In this document: piece by piece, positions 22,620 through 33,720 of the stretch
Layout of the letters: every line of letters begins with the position of its first letter
Position numbering within the stretch: the stretch's first letter is position 1
Source of the DNA: Triglochin maritima
Lineage: Eukaryota > Streptophyta > Magnoliopsida > Alismatales > Juncaginaceae
Reading direction: 5' to 3'
Assembly (NCBI GenBank): GCA_963682175.1
Contig: OY821786.1
Span: 23,334,501-23,398,500 of the forward strand
DNA: 64,000 nt
Program-made: the position numbers and the translations under genes
Notes under the pieces: generated by a model
Databases searched by the model: none
Told to the model about the DNA's origin: nothing
Seen by the model: the letters and a program-made list of their open reading frames with translations, nothing else

Positions 22620-23705
22620 AAGGGTTTTCAGAGGATATACCCACAAAATCCGAACAAGATGCATTATTCAATCTAGACCTCGACTCGTTGGACAAATGTT
22701 GTCGATCAATGGACGTTGTAATGCTACGGGCCGACTCTATATAAGTGATCAGTCCACACCTAACCTAATGAACAATTCGTGCAGGTTAAATAAGGAATTA
22801 AGTGAAAGACATGGACAACCTCAACATCCTCAAGTGATACAAAGTGTAAGGTCCATTAAGGTTCTTATTTGCATTACCATATTTTTTTTTCTTTTTGTTT
22901 TTTTTTTCTTTTCCCATTTTTTTTTCTTTTCATTAGTTGGAGCTTAATTCTCCCAGGGTCAGGTTTCGTGCATCATTGCCCATGAGGACTTACACTATCA
23001 CGTACACCTTTCCCCACATCTCCACATAGGGCAATCCCTACCACCCGTGTAACGGGAGTTCGGTCGGCGCATCCCAAGTCAGATGACTCGAAAGCACCAG
23101 GCACAAAGTCCCCTCAGACCTACTTCCCCGAGTGATAGGAGCTGTGCGAGAAGAGAAAACACCTACTCACTTATTTCTTATCTACACATGAACCAAAACC
23201 CCTACACTTATGTCTCACAACAAGATTTAAAGGGTCCTTGACTACAACAAACTTCCTTAAGTTAACAGACACGAATTATTGACTCACTAGGTTCAGGGAG
23301 GACTTCTTTAAATGTTTGAGCACTGAAACCCTATGATTACTCACCCCCAAAGGAAAACTGGGGTGCATCCTAACGACTCGATAAATCCTAAAGCCACAGT
23401 ACTAGATATCCTAATGCATCAAGTTCAAGACAATTTTGGGAGCTTTCTTTTTACTTTGCCTCTCAACAGTTTTGCACATGCTAAACACACGCAAAACCCA
23501 CAAAACATTATCTTTCGCAAACACGTGAAGATTTTGAAAGAAATGTGAAAAATTTGAAGCACTAGGCAAGCAAAAGAAGACAAGTCACCCAAGGATCATG
23601 GCAAGCAGATATATCGATATTAAATGCAGCACACTATCATGACCCTAACAATGCAAACAAAAGAAAACAAAATCACAGGAAAAAGACTCAACTATGTACA
23701 CACGT

Positions 23706-23748
23706 AAAACACCCCCCCACACCGACTTCATGTATTGTCCTCAATGAA
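23706..23748 (-). promoter_or_regulatory. Central PPT-like block in E2
   Basis: Sense strand reads CATTGAGGACAATACATGAA, then GTCGGTGTGGGGGGGTGTTT. It sits about 320 nt after the stop of the 497-codon frame and about 1.25 kb before the PPT. Confidence 0.6.
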
Positions 23749-24067
23749 TGCAAGCAAGATACTACATGGATTTATGCATGAAAAAGGAGAGATCTCACCA
23801 ACGTGAAGTACAAAGGGAAGTGTATGGCTATGTTGATGGACACAACCCAAATTCCCTCAAAACCTGTGAGATGCTAAAGAAAGGGTACAAATACGTGAAA
23901 GAAATGTAGCCCAAATACACAAGGGTTGGGGCTCACAACAATCGATGCTCACTGAAGGAGTCTTTTATTGTAATTTTTTTTCTTTTTTTATTATATATAA
24001 CTATGTACAAACATAAGTTCGCATCTTCATTTGTCAAAAGACATCAAATGGGAAACTCAAGAGTGGG

Positions 24068-25561
24068 TCAATGCACTTGGAAAGGGAACATGACACCACG
24101 CGGGGCCAGAATACGCATGCGTGGGCCCCCTTCACAAAGAGCACCAGATGAAATGAGAGGTTCATGAATTGGACGCAAAGGCGTCTCACTCAAAGGATCA
24201 AACTGAAAGAGCTTGAACCTCTCAAGAGTTTGGGAAATAAGGGGCAACGGAAGAAAAATATCTCCCGTTGCGGAACTGAAGTTATGATCATCAATCCAAA
24301 CTCTCCAACCAACAGGCTGGTGGGTCGGAACGAGGTCAAGCACCTCGTTATGCAAGTCCAACTCACTAGGAGAACAGGAAGTGGGTCTCATACCCAAAGT
24401 ATCCTCCAAGGAACTCCTAATACCCTCATGAGCAATGTAGTTGTTTGATGTTCCATCATTTCCAAGATGATCAGGAACAATAGTGAGAGGCAAACTCTCA
24501 TCAGGTTGTTTGAAATTGAGGGTACTAGGGAGCTCTTGCTCCACGAGAGGTGAGTCCTTAAGAGGCACAATATGAAGATCATGTGGCTGAAGGGCCACGG
24601 GACAAAAAGATAAGGCACAATCCTGTGCCGACTCATAATGAGGCTGGTCCAAGTTATTCTCAATTTGAATCGAATCCTCCACTAAGTGATCGTGAATTGA
24701 AACCCCAAGTCCCTCAGACTGACTAGGAGTTTGACTTTGAAAGATTGTGCTTTGAATTTGTGGATGTGGTGGTGGTTCGATATCAAAAGATGAATCCTCA
24801 TGTTGACAAGAAAAGTTACCCTCCTCACGTTCAAGGAATTGTTGTGTCATCTGGCTCACTTGCATTTCCATGGTTTGCAAGGAATTCAAGTTGGACTTCA
24901 ATAAATTTTGTGTGGTTTCCATGAATGTTTGGAGAGTTTGTTTCAAGGAATCAGGTATGCGGTCAACGATGGGGTCCAAGTCAGAGCTTGGGAAATTTTG
25001 GGGTTGGGTGTTGATGGGCTGAGAATGAGTCCAATGATTTGGAGTGGGGTGCTGGTAGAATTCTGGGTATTCGGGAGGAGGATACTGGGGTGAATATGAA
25101 GTATAAGAATTTGAATAAGAATTGTTTCCCCACGAATCCATCACTCTCGGGATGTACGCGGATGCGTAATGGTCATATTGAGCATTTTGGGAAAATGTAT
25201 GCTCATACTCAGGCTCTAGGGGAACATAAGGACATTCCCCGATATTATGACCACTCAACCGACAACAATCGCACGGTATGGCTACTGGAGCCACTGGTGC
25301 ACTCATGTCATCTACCGCATGCATGAAAGAGGCCAAAGTTTGTTGCCCAGAGTATGATCCAACATAACTAGATGGAGATCTAGCCGTCGGTGCCTCTCTC
25401 ATATCACCCCTATATGAAGTTTGCTCAGTCACATAATGAAGATCATCCCAACCGTACGGGGTATTCGTCTGAGCCACCCCAGGTTGCATGGGTCCGGAAT
25501 ACCAGGGAGAATCATCCTGGTCCCAACAATGATATGAATGGTCGCCCATGTAACCATCCAT
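24068..25561 (-). CDS. E2 reduced Gag: nucleocapsid-coil-CTD protein, 497 aa
   Basis: Intact frame from ATG at 25561 (MDGYMGDH) to 24068. It has no match to a capsid or protease region. Residues 1-95 are acidic/aromatic and unrecognised. A CX2CX4HX4C knuckle (CDCCRLSGHNIGEC) lies at about residues 97-110. Next is a Tyr/Pro/Ser/Asn-rich linker resembling the one after the E1 knuckle, and a probable coiled coil near 205-255 ending QTMEMQVSQMTQQFLEREEG, matching the E1 segment with SLELQMGQLAQ. A long acidic stretch and a C-terminal region with QPVGWRV (near 24300) correspond to the E1 CTD. It looks like a Gag polyprotein that lost capsid and protease but kept RNA-binding and CTD parts. Its function is unknown; it may bind element RNA and associate with a partner Gag. 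Confidence 0.8.
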   Translation of the reverse strand: MDGYMGDHSYHCWDQDDSPWYSGPMQPGVAQTNTPYGWDDLHYVTEQTSYRGDMREAPTARSPSSYVGSYSGQQTLASFMHAVDDMSAPVAPVAIPCDCCRLSGHNIGECPYVPLEPEYEHTFSQNAQYDHYASAYIPRVMDSWGNNSYSNSYTSYSPQYPPPEYPEFYQHPTPNHWTHSQPINTQPQNFPSSDLDPIVDRIPDSLKQTLQTFMETTQNLLKSNLNSLQTMEMQVSQMTQQFLEREEGNFSCQHEDSSFDIEPPPHPQIQSTIFQSQTPSQSEGLGVSIHDHLVEDSIQIENNLDQPHYESAQDCALSFCPVALQPHDLHIVPLKDSPLVEQELPSTLNFKQPDESLPLTIVPDHLGNDGTSNNYIAHEGIRSSLEDTLGMRPTSCSPSELDLHNEVLDLVPTHQPVGWRVWIDDHNFSSATGDIFLPLPLISQTLERFKLFQFDPLSETPLRPIHEPLISSGALCEGGPRMRILAPRGVMFPFQVH

Positions 25562-26672
25562 CTCAACAAACAACTCTCGAGTCGACCACTCTCTCCACCA
25601 CGAGACTAAGCTCGCAAAAAGTGCTCGACTCGACCCTAAAACGCTACCAGAGAGTGTAAAGGGGAGGAGACTATAACGTAGAAGAAGGTGAGAAGAAGAT
25701 GACTCAGAGGAGAAGGGAAGAATCCCTAGAGCTAGCGAGGGTACAGGGTGAAGGTAGAAGCCTAACTAGCAAGCATGGCTCAAACAATGTAAGGCAATGG
25801 GTCCTTAGGCTAGACGACGCCTAACTTCGAGGTCACTAGCCTCGACACGCCTCACCTCCCTACAACGAGGACCACAATGCCCAGCAAGTGATACCAAATC
25901 CGGAGATCCAGTACCTCCTACTATCGACAAGGTAGGCAACGCCGATCAGGTCATGGCGGTCTCAACTAGATTACTCTCCTAGTGCGTCCAAAATCCTAGG
26001 GCCAATGTCTACTTGCTTTTAGTTAAGGCTTTACTTGAGTGTGCTTTTGGGGGCTAAGGCAGGGGTGATGAAATCCCCCACCTTATCTTTGAAGACTATA
26101 GGTGATGCCCCTTAAAGATGTTTTGAAATCTTAGGCTAGCAAGCAACTCACCAAACAAGCACTCACCTCACTCTTGTTTCGATGCAAACCTTACTCACTA
26201 ATGAATGTCCTAATGCGTGAATGAGTGATAAGGAATGCGTACCTCGCTCCAGCAATCAACGACAAAATGTAAAGCAAAGAAAAGAAAGATGCATGCAAGG
26301 TCTACATATGATGCATGAGCTAGATGACAAAGAGTCTAATCTTTTGCTTTGAGTTTTATGGTCCAAGTTGATTAAAGGGGGAGTGATTAATGATCTGGGA
26401 GCAAACACAAAGTCTCAGCATGCAAAATTGGACTCCCAGATAACACCAATTACAGAAATAACTACCACAAAAAATTTAAAAGTAGGACACCCTTACCAGG
26501 CCGCCAATTGGCGGTCTCCAACTGCTGATTGGCGGTCCTTTTGTGGTTTCTCTTCCTCAAACTTCTTCAGTAGCCTCCCCTTGATGTGCTAGTTCCCTGA
26601 AACTAAGAAACACTGGACACAAAAAATCAAAAACTCCTCGAATCGTCCAAACCAAGGTCTGGATAGACCACC
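25562..26672 (-). other. E2 untranslated leader
   Basis: No gene. Carries palindrome copies at 26499-26516 (GGCCGCCAATTGGCGGTC) and 26520-26537, and the conserved purine block at about 26063-26090. The first 100 nt after the primer site align with the E1 leader. Confidence 0.7.
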
Positions 26673-26690
26673 TCCCCGGCAACGGCGCCA
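26673..26690 (-). other. E2 primer binding site (tRNA-Asp)
   Basis: Minus-strand TGGCGCCGTTGCCGGGGA, an 18-nt match to the tRNA-Asp 3' end, 6 nt inside the LTR edge at 26697. Confidence 0.9.
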
Positions 26691-26696
26691 AAAACT

Positions 26697-28237
26697 TGAT
26701 TGATCGTTTTATATTTAACCGCAAGTGCACGGCCGCGTTGAAGCGGTGGCAAATACGGGTCGTCCACTGGGAGGTGTGTCTACACTTGGTTTGTGCGAAG
26801 GCGAGAGGTAAAGAAAGGGAAGAAAGGTTGGTTACACTAAACTACACTAAAACGCAAATGGAAATGGAAAAGAAGCAAGAAAACTAAACCCCAAAGGGGG
26901 TAGAGAAATAATGTGAACATAAAGAAGTGTGTGTGTGTTCCTTAAGCTCTTCACAACATGTAGTGCATGAAATCATAAAACTACATCCAACTTTCCCTCC
27001 ACATGAATTAAGATTTCACTACATCATTAAAACATACAAGACAATAGTTGGAATGAAGCTACATGAACTCAAGTATAAAGACTAGACCCTACTATGCCTC
27101 CACATGAATTAAGATAAGACTACATCATTAAAACATACAAGACATTAGCTAAGGTAAAGGCAACAAGAGCTCATACACTACAACTTGTGTTTCCAATATT
27201 AACTTCATCCATATCCTAACCTTATCATTCCCCATAAAATAGGTCTACTAATCAAAGCATAAGCTAAGCTTCATTCAAGAGCATTAGCATATCAAAGATA
27301 AGAGTGGAGACCCATTAGATGGTTATGGAAATCATATAAAGCTCAAGGGATAAAAATAACACACACTTAATACACTACATAATTATATCACATATTTCTC
27401 CACCCCCCAAATGGGGATGGAACTACTCACTACTCATTACACTACTGATTAGACTAAGTAAAGAAAACATTTAACTAAGATACTAAAATTACTAAACAAG
27501 AAATTAAACAAAGTAAAGCAACCCACACAAAACAAGCAACATAACAAGACAAGATTAAAAGAAACAAATAAACTTTTATTAACAATGACTCACATTGAAG
27601 GTAGCATTCTTCTCCACCTTGAGTTATTGCTTCAAGGCTCACTCCTTAGTAGAGAGAATGCCACCAAACAATGGGTAATTACAATAGAAGGTGAAGAGTT
27701 CTATTTATAGGCATGGAAAAAGCAAATCTGGGACAATCCCCCGATGTGAGACTAAACTAATACCAAAAATAGCCTAAACGAACATTAATACAAGTCCAGG
27801 AGAAATTTGGGCGGATCCTGAGTGATATGGACCGCCAATTAGCGGTCCAAGACCGCCAATTGGTGGTCCAAAATCGTCGGATCGTGTTGGAATTTGTTGT
27901 GGGCTTTGCTTTCTGGTATTATTGGTCTTTGATGCGGTTACTTGACTTGTTGGAGCTCCGACCCGAATAGACTTGGTAAAATACTCCCCATGATGGTGTG
28001 GAGTATTCTGTTTTGCTCTTAGGTCCTTCTGTCTTACATTCAGGTCCTTCTCCCTTGCATCTTGGTCCCTAGATCTCACAATTCAGTCCTTTTTCCCAGC
28101 TTTTGGGTCCTTTTATGCTTCATCTCTTCAAACCTGTTTATTCCTGAAAACTAAACATAAAACTCGTCACGTAGCATTGCTTAGGTGTAAGATAATGGCT
28201 ATAAGGTACAAATATAAGCATGAAATGATGTCAATCA
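26697..28237 (-). repeat. E2 5' LTR (1541 bp)
   Basis: Nearly identical to 20908-22450. Twin palindromes at 27830-27847 and 27851-27868; TATA at 27702-27709 (minus); U5 hairpin CCGC-TTCAAC-GCGG at 26733-26746. Its outer end TGATTGACATC abuts CTCAT. Confidence 0.9.
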
Positions 28238-28261
28238 CTCATCAAATTTCAGAAGTTGGAA

Positions 28262-31200
28262 TTAGTTCCAAGTATCCTGAAAATGTCTCGCTTCTCCTTC
28301 ATCTTTGGCGAGTTTGGATGCTTGATAGCTCATGCTCCGGATTATATCTTTGACTGCAGCAATGGTAGCTTGCGGTTGCTGCCTCTCGCCCTCAAAAATC
28401 CTACGGTTCCTCTCATGCCAGCATTCGTATATCGTAGCACTTACCACCCACTTCCTGACCACTTTGTCAAGTCGGCTTCCACTCGCATGTGAAAGTCTCA
28501 AGACCTCACTCTCTAGGTTTCTTGCTGCATTTTGGTGGAGCTGCCTGAGGTTGAGGAGACACCTCCACACCTCCTTTGTGTATTGACAATTCCAGAAAAG
28601 ATGCTCCATGTCTTCCTCTTGGTCTTCACATAGCACACAAGTCGGGTCTAGATTTACGCCTCGCTTTATCATGCGCCGCTTTGTGAGGAGACGCCCCTTC
28701 AATGCTCGCCAAGCTGTGAGTGTGTGCTTTGGGACAGCAAATTTGTGCCATACCATCCCTGCCCAAGGGACTTTCCTACCCGGTTGCCTCACCCAACTCC
28801 ATACTTCCTTCATCCCAAGTGTTGCACCCGTCCCATGTGGTCTAACCGGTCTATCCTCTCCTCCATGAATGCGCATTTGGCTTATCCTTAAGCAAACTTC
28901 TTCCATCCTGCTGGGCCGTGGGGGGGGGGGGGGGGGAGGTACCACGACCCTTCTCTGATGAAGTACGACACCTTTACATCCCAAGGAACCCCCATCTCGT
29001 AGTGAAGCTGGTCACCCCAGCTTGTGCATTGAAATGGTTCACCACACCAAGGAAATTGGAAAAACCGAATCGCTTCCCCATTTCCCACCTCATATTGGAT
29101 GTGTCTCCTTGCAATATCTCGGACTCGCAGCAGCCCTCGCCATGCCCATGATGAGGTAGGTGGTGGTCTTGCGAGCCAAATGGAGCGGTTCCGTAGGTAT
29201 TTACGCCCGACACACTTAGCCCAAAGGGAAGTGTTGTCCGCCACAACATGCCAAAACTGCCGGAGAAGGCCCGCTTCATTCCATTCCGTTAGCCTCCTTA
29301 ATCCAAGGCCTCCTTCATCTTTTGGAGTACAAACGTCCTTCCAAGCCACCGCCACCCACTTCTTCTCCCCTCCCCAAATAAAATGGCACATTATGCTATC
29401 CAATTCATGCAAGACGCTTCTTGGTAGGAGAAATGCTGAGGTCCAGTAAATGCTGAACGAGGTGAGGACACTCCGTACTAGTTCCACTCGCCCAGCCATA
29501 GAGAGAAGCCTTTGTTGCCATGTTGAGAGGCGAGCCTTTAGCTTGTTTATGAGTGGTACACAATGGGATCTCCCCATTCTTCCAGAAAATAATGGCAGCC
29601 CAAGATACACCACCGGAAAATCCTTTCGCTCCATCCCAAGGTGTGCCTCAATCCAAGCTCCATTCGTCCCGTCTCCCCCCATGAAGACCTGACTTTTCAA
29701 GGTGTTAAATTTCAGACCCGAGCTTGCTGTAAACTCCTCAAGAATTAGTCTAATAGCTTGAGTGTTTGCTTTGGTTGCCCTTGCGAAAAGTAGGACGTCG
29801 TCGGCAAACAAAAGGTGTCACACAATGACATCTCCACAATATAACGGCTCGATTTTTTTGTCCATGACCGCCATCTTCACCATTTCACTCAGCACCTCCA
29901 TGCACATCACGAACAAGTAGGGGGCTAGGGGATCACCTTGTCGAAGTCCATTTCTGGCTCGAAACGGTTTGGAGTTTGCTCCATTTACTGTCACCACAAA
30001 CGATGCCTCCACACAAGCCAAAATCAGTCGTCTCCACTTATCCGGGAAGCCAAATCTCTTCATCACATGGTCGAGGAACTCCCAAGAGATTGAGTCATAT
30101 GCTTTCCTGATATCGAGCTTTATGCACATACGTCCTTTTCCCTTCTCGAGATGTAGCTTGTGGCAAAGCTCGTGTGCGAGAAGGATGTTATCGCTAATTC
30201 TTCGTCCTTGGACGAATGCACTCTGATTTTCCCCTATCAGACGTGGTAATATCCTCTTCAAGCGGTTTGCAAGGACCTTGGATGTGAACCTATACGTCAT
30301 ATTACATAGAGCTATGGGCCGGAAATCCTCCACCACCGTCGGTGCCTTTTTCTTCTGGATGATCGTGATGGATGTGTTGTTCCATTGTGTGAGGACCCTT
30401 TCACTATCCAAGCATGACGCGACAGCCTTTACCATGTCCCTCTGAATTATGTTCCATGCTGCCTTGAAAAACTTTGCATTGAAACCATTGGGCCCCGGCG
30501 CTTTATCAATGTTGGCATTCAACACTACATCTTGAAATTCTTTTGGGTCCAACTTCCGTGTTAAATCAGCCCCCTCCTCCGCTGTAACTTGTGGTAGAAT
30601 AATGGAATTATTAAGGGGTCGCACCTGAAAACCATGAGCAAACAAGTTAGCATAAAAAGACCGGAACGCTTCCCGGATGTCGTTCTCGTCCTCCACTAGA
30701 TTCTCCCCCTCTCCCACTCGCCTCACTTGATTGGTGGCTCTCCTCACTCTAAGATGCGCATGGAAGAACCTAGTGTTTCGGTCCCCCTCTTTCAACCACT
30801 TTACTCTAGATTTTTGTCGTATAATGGACTCCTCCCAAGCAAGGATCTGGGCAAGAGTATCCTTTGCTGCGTTTTCAACTTCAGCAAGCTCGCCACTACT
30901 CGGGTCACTAAGCCTTTGCCTCCTCACTTGCGCAAGAGAGTCCCTAGCCTCTCCCACCTTGATTGTAACATTTCCAAAGGTGCTCCAACTCCACTTAATT
31001 AGTGCTTTCCTGACTTCAGTCAGCTTCCTCACTATACGAAACATAGGTGTACCTCTCACATAAGTAGTCCAAGCTTGTTGTACGACTCCTCCAAAGTCCA
31101 CGTGATCCGCCCAATGGTTTTCAAATCTGAAAATCTTCTTTTTCCACCTTTCATTTCCTTCCGTTTTCATGACAAGCATGGTGTGATCACTCAAGTCCTT

Positions 31201-31859
31201 TTCACCAATAATGTAGAAGGAATTGGGGAAAGCCTCGAGTCATGCGTTGTTCATTAGTATCCGGTCCAGCTTTGTCTCGATGCATGCAGTTCCCTCCGAC
31301 GAGTTGGACCAAGTGAAGTCACCTCCGGTTGATGGCATCTCAAGTAGTTGAATTGTGTCAAGACACTCATTAAACTCCTGAATTGCCACCTCATTTCCAG
31401 CAGCTCCACCTCGCTTTTCAGCAGCCTTCCGGATGCAATTAAAGTCCCCACCAACCAGCCACGGTCGCTCCCCATGTGGTGCCACTTAATTCAAGTCCCT
31501 CCACAATGCTCTCCTCTCCACATAGCCATTTTCACCATAGATTGCCGTAAGAGCAAATTCAGTACCATCCTTTCTTAAGCTCCCAAGGAAATGGAGCAAT
31601 TGAGTTGATTCGAAAGTAATTCTTAAGTCTACCAGCTGGTCATTCCATAACACTAGAATGCGCCCCGAGTCGACAACCATGCTCTTAGACGTCCAAGCAT
31701 GATGCCAAATTGCTCGCTTGAATCGCTCAAGTTTTTGTACATAACCTTGTGCTCCACAAGGCAAACCACATCCGGATTTACCTCCCTTATTCGACCCCTA
31801 ATCATGAGCGCGCGGCCGGGTCCATTTGCGCCACGCACATTCCACACTAAGACATTCAT
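28262..31859 (-). pseudogene. LINE-2 ORF2: endonuclease-reverse transcriptase-zinc domain, broken
   Basis: The ATG at 31859 (MNVLVWNVRGANG) begins 4 nt after the ORF1 stop. The endonuclease shows GDFNCIRK, TWSNSS and SDHTM. The reverse transcriptase has intact KLDIRKAYD and FADDV. The C-terminal zinc-binding region is CVLCEDQEEDMEHLF, and the frame stops with TAA at 28262-28264. Disruptions: a 1-nt frameshift near 31740, stops at 31486 and about 31240, TGA at 29818-29820 (Cys in LINE-1, two residues before LLFADD), and a frameshift in a 17-G run at 28920-28936. Some could be sequencing errors in homopolymers. E2 inserted 19 bp after the stop. Confidence 0.85.
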
Positions 31860-31863
31860 GGGT

Positions 31864-32958
31864 TTAAGGTACGGGGTGACCCCCCTTCCCTTCCGTATGG
31901 GTATTCTTACTCCAACTACTTTTCCTCCCGGATCGTCTAAGCGGTGGTGGCGAGTATACCTTCTTTGAGCACGATCCCTCACACTCTTCTTGCCGCCTTT
32001 CCCCATCTCTCTCAATGTCTTGGTCTTCTGAAATTCGGAGGACCTCAAACATTCCCTCCCTTTGATGACTGAATTTCTCCTTACTATCCTTTGTGCGTGC
32101 CACTTTGGAAGGTGAAACCCAACCCGCCTCCGGATGCACCAAGGAGGCTATTCCACATAACTTCCCATGCTCTCCTTGCAAAGTGCCTTTCTCCTTCTCA
32201 AGTCTTTCACCTAAAGCCTCATGGTCTTGCTGGATTGTTTTGCATGGTAATCCTCCTTCATAAAATTTGTCCTCCTCATGCACCTCACGAATATTCCCAT
32301 GCATGGGTGTTTTACTAAATGCACCCCCCACTTCATGAGAGGATCCCTTCAAGTTATGTCCCTTGATTTGAAACATGTTTGCTTCTATTTTGTCTTCATC
32401 ATGCTGACTTGGTCCTTCCATAGCAGCCTCTTCACACATAGAGCACTCAAAGCCCATCCCATTGGCTTGTCCCAAAGTGGAAGCATCACTTTCCTGCTCC
32501 ACTCCACCTTTCCCTTCTTGGACACCAATAGAGTCCCTCCCACTTGCACCCACAGCAGAATTCGGTTTGCCCACTCTAGAGCCTTCTCCTTTGTCTCCTA
32601 ATCTACTCCCACTCATATGACAAAGCCTCCCCTCATTGGTTTCCTCCAAAGAATTAGGAGAACAAGAGAGTGGTTTAGTCAAGCAATTATCCTCTATGAG
32701 AATTATCTTAGCTTGCTCTCCACATGGCACCTCCTCAGTTGTCCCCCCATCCACCTCAGCACCTCTACTGTCCACATCAGCATCTCCTCCAGCAGCCTCT
32801 CTCACCCCTCTCTCCCCTCCCATCCGACCAGCCTCTCTCATCACCTCCGGGATGCCCATGTTGCTTGCTTCCTTCCCACGTCCAAGGGTCACTCCCTCAA
32901 CACCCTTTGACATACTCCTTCCAAGGTCATTTCCAGCACTCTTCCTAGATACCACCAA
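31864..32958 (-). pseudogene. LINE-2 ORF1, C-terminal 364 codons (5'-truncated)
   Basis: Open without a stop from the 5' junction of LINE-2 (about 32966) to TAA at 31864-31866. No genuine ATG opens it: the first codons continue into the truncation point, and the zinc-knuckle half is absent. The sequence is hydrophilic, rich in Gly/Glu/Ser, with a basic C-terminus (SPPPLRRSGRKSSWSK). This is typical of the variable tail of plant LINE ORF1. It overlaps no other gene and ends 4 nt before ORF2. Confidence 0.7.
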
Positions 32959-32966
32959 ATTAATCC

Positions 32967-33027
32967 TTTTTCTGTTATCTTTCTGTTATCTTTCTGTTAT
33001 CTTTCTGTTACCTTTTTCTGTTATCTT
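32967..33027. repeat. 11-bp tandem repeat at the LINE-2 5' junction
   Basis: TCTGTTATCTT repeats at 32971, 32982, 32993, 33004 (variant TTACC) and 33017. The left flank of LINE-2 has a single copy (20714-20724), so the target duplication was expanded on the 5' side. Confidence 0.8.
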
Positions 33028-33128
33028 TCTTTCTCCAAAAAACATAACCACCAAATTTTTATCTCAAATCAGATTATCATGAAACAAAAATTCGTCAAGC
33101 ATGGTGAGTATTCGAAGGTAACCGAGAT

Positions 33129-33141
33129 GGCTCTGGTACCA
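33129..33141 (-). other. Copia primer binding site (tRNA-iMet)
   Basis: Minus-strand TGGTACCAGAGCC, one base different from the common plant copia site TGGTATCAGAGCC. It is one base inside the LTR. Confidence 0.85.
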
Positions 33142-33142
33142 A

Positions 33143-33525
33143 TGTTAGCAAACAACGATTCTACAGGTTCAGGAGTACCTTTCTTGGAGAGAACCTGTGG
33201 CAGCGGAAGGAAGATCGGAGGTCACCTTACGGAATCCTTTTCACCGGTCGGTCTCCTACTCTCTTGGAGAAGGAGCGCGCGTCCACAACCCAAGAGTCCA
33301 CGGAATGAGATTGGTGGAGGTGGAGGGACGAAATGGGAGAGACAGAAGGTGGCGGCTAGGGTGGGTGGAGGCTAGGGTTTGCACACTTGTTGTTCCATCC
33401 AATGGGAGGCTCCCTTCCTTATATAGATGGCTCCACCCTAAACTCTTAAATGTGTAGTCCAATAGGGACGCGTCATGTGTCAGTGCTTTGGGCAAATGTC
33501 TTATTAATCCTAAATTAATCCAGTA
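33143..33525 (-). repeat. Copia 5' LTR (383 bp)
   Basis: Same length as 13005-13387. Its outer end is TACTGGATTAATTT in minus sense and abuts TTAAA (33526-33530). Confidence 0.9.
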
Positions 33526-33720
33526 TTAAAATTGTATGAGAGTAATCGGGGATAGCAGAAACACCCTTAAGGTGGAGTGTTTTTGTATGTTGTTTAACAG
33601 TAGAATCTAGTTAGGCACCGAGCATGACTCGAGGGCTGCAATAGATAAATTTTGATAGGTTGTAAATGGTTACACCCATCAATATATTAGAGGGGACGCC
33701 GCCCTTTTGGTTTGCAAAAA
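33526..33720 (+). mobile_element. LINE-1, 3' piece with ORF2 stop and poly(A)
   Basis: Begins with the TTAAA duplication. The ORF2 frame continues as KLYESNRG and stops at TAG 33553-33555. A short 3' UTR ends CCTTTTGGTTTGCAAAAA at about 33720, like the LINE-2 end (TTTTGCTTTGCAAAA). Confidence 0.8.

Larger units (their letters stand above)
22451..24067 (-). other. E2 3' noncoding region
   Basis: No gene. Contains the PPT (22451-22467, sense TTAGGTGTGGGGGTATT), the three-hairpin module (22552-22619), pyrimidine/T-rich runs (22880-22940) and the central polypurine block (23706-23748). It aligns along most of its length with 6721-8277 of E1. Confidence 0.75.
20908..28237 (-). mobile_element. E2: complete pol-less LTR retrotransposon with a reduced Gag
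   Basis: A complete 7330-bp element with a CTCAT duplication. LTRs of 1541-1543 bp differ at roughly 17 positions by eye (about 1%), so it is young. Minus-strand order: 5' LTR (26697-28237), tRNA-Asp primer site (26673-26690), leader, a 497-codon frame (25561-24068), structured 3' region, PPT (22451-22467) and 3' LTR (20908-22450). The internal part is only 4246 bp and has no capsid, protease or pol. The LTRs belong to the same family as those of E1. Confidence 0.9.
20723..32966 (-). mobile_element. LINE-2, 5'-truncated non-LTR retrotransposon in the copia leader
   Basis: Minus-strand LINE related to LINE-1. The poly(A) tail reads as T8 at 20723-20730, preceded in sense by CTTTTGCTTTGC as in LINE-1. 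It starts inside ORF1 at about 32966, without the zinc-knuckle half. Flanks share TTTTTCTGTTATCTTT: one copy at the left (about 20710-20726) and a tandem array at the right (32967-33027). E2 interrupts its 3' UTR, so LINE-2 sequence is 20723-20907 and 28238-32966. Confidence 0.85.
13005..33525 (-). mobile_element. Ty1/copia element inserted in LINE-1 (20.5 kb with nested insertions)
   Basis: Minus-strand order: 5' LTR (33143-33525), tRNA-Met primer site (33129-33141), leader (broken by LINE-2), a gag-pol frame (18714-14644), 3' noncoding region and 3' LTR (13005-13387). Both LTRs are 383 bp, with about eight mismatches by eye (near 2%). Removing LINE-2 and E2 leaves about 8.3 kb, normal for copia. 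Order PR-INT-RT-RH defines Ty1/copia; the lineage was not assigned. Confidence 0.9.
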
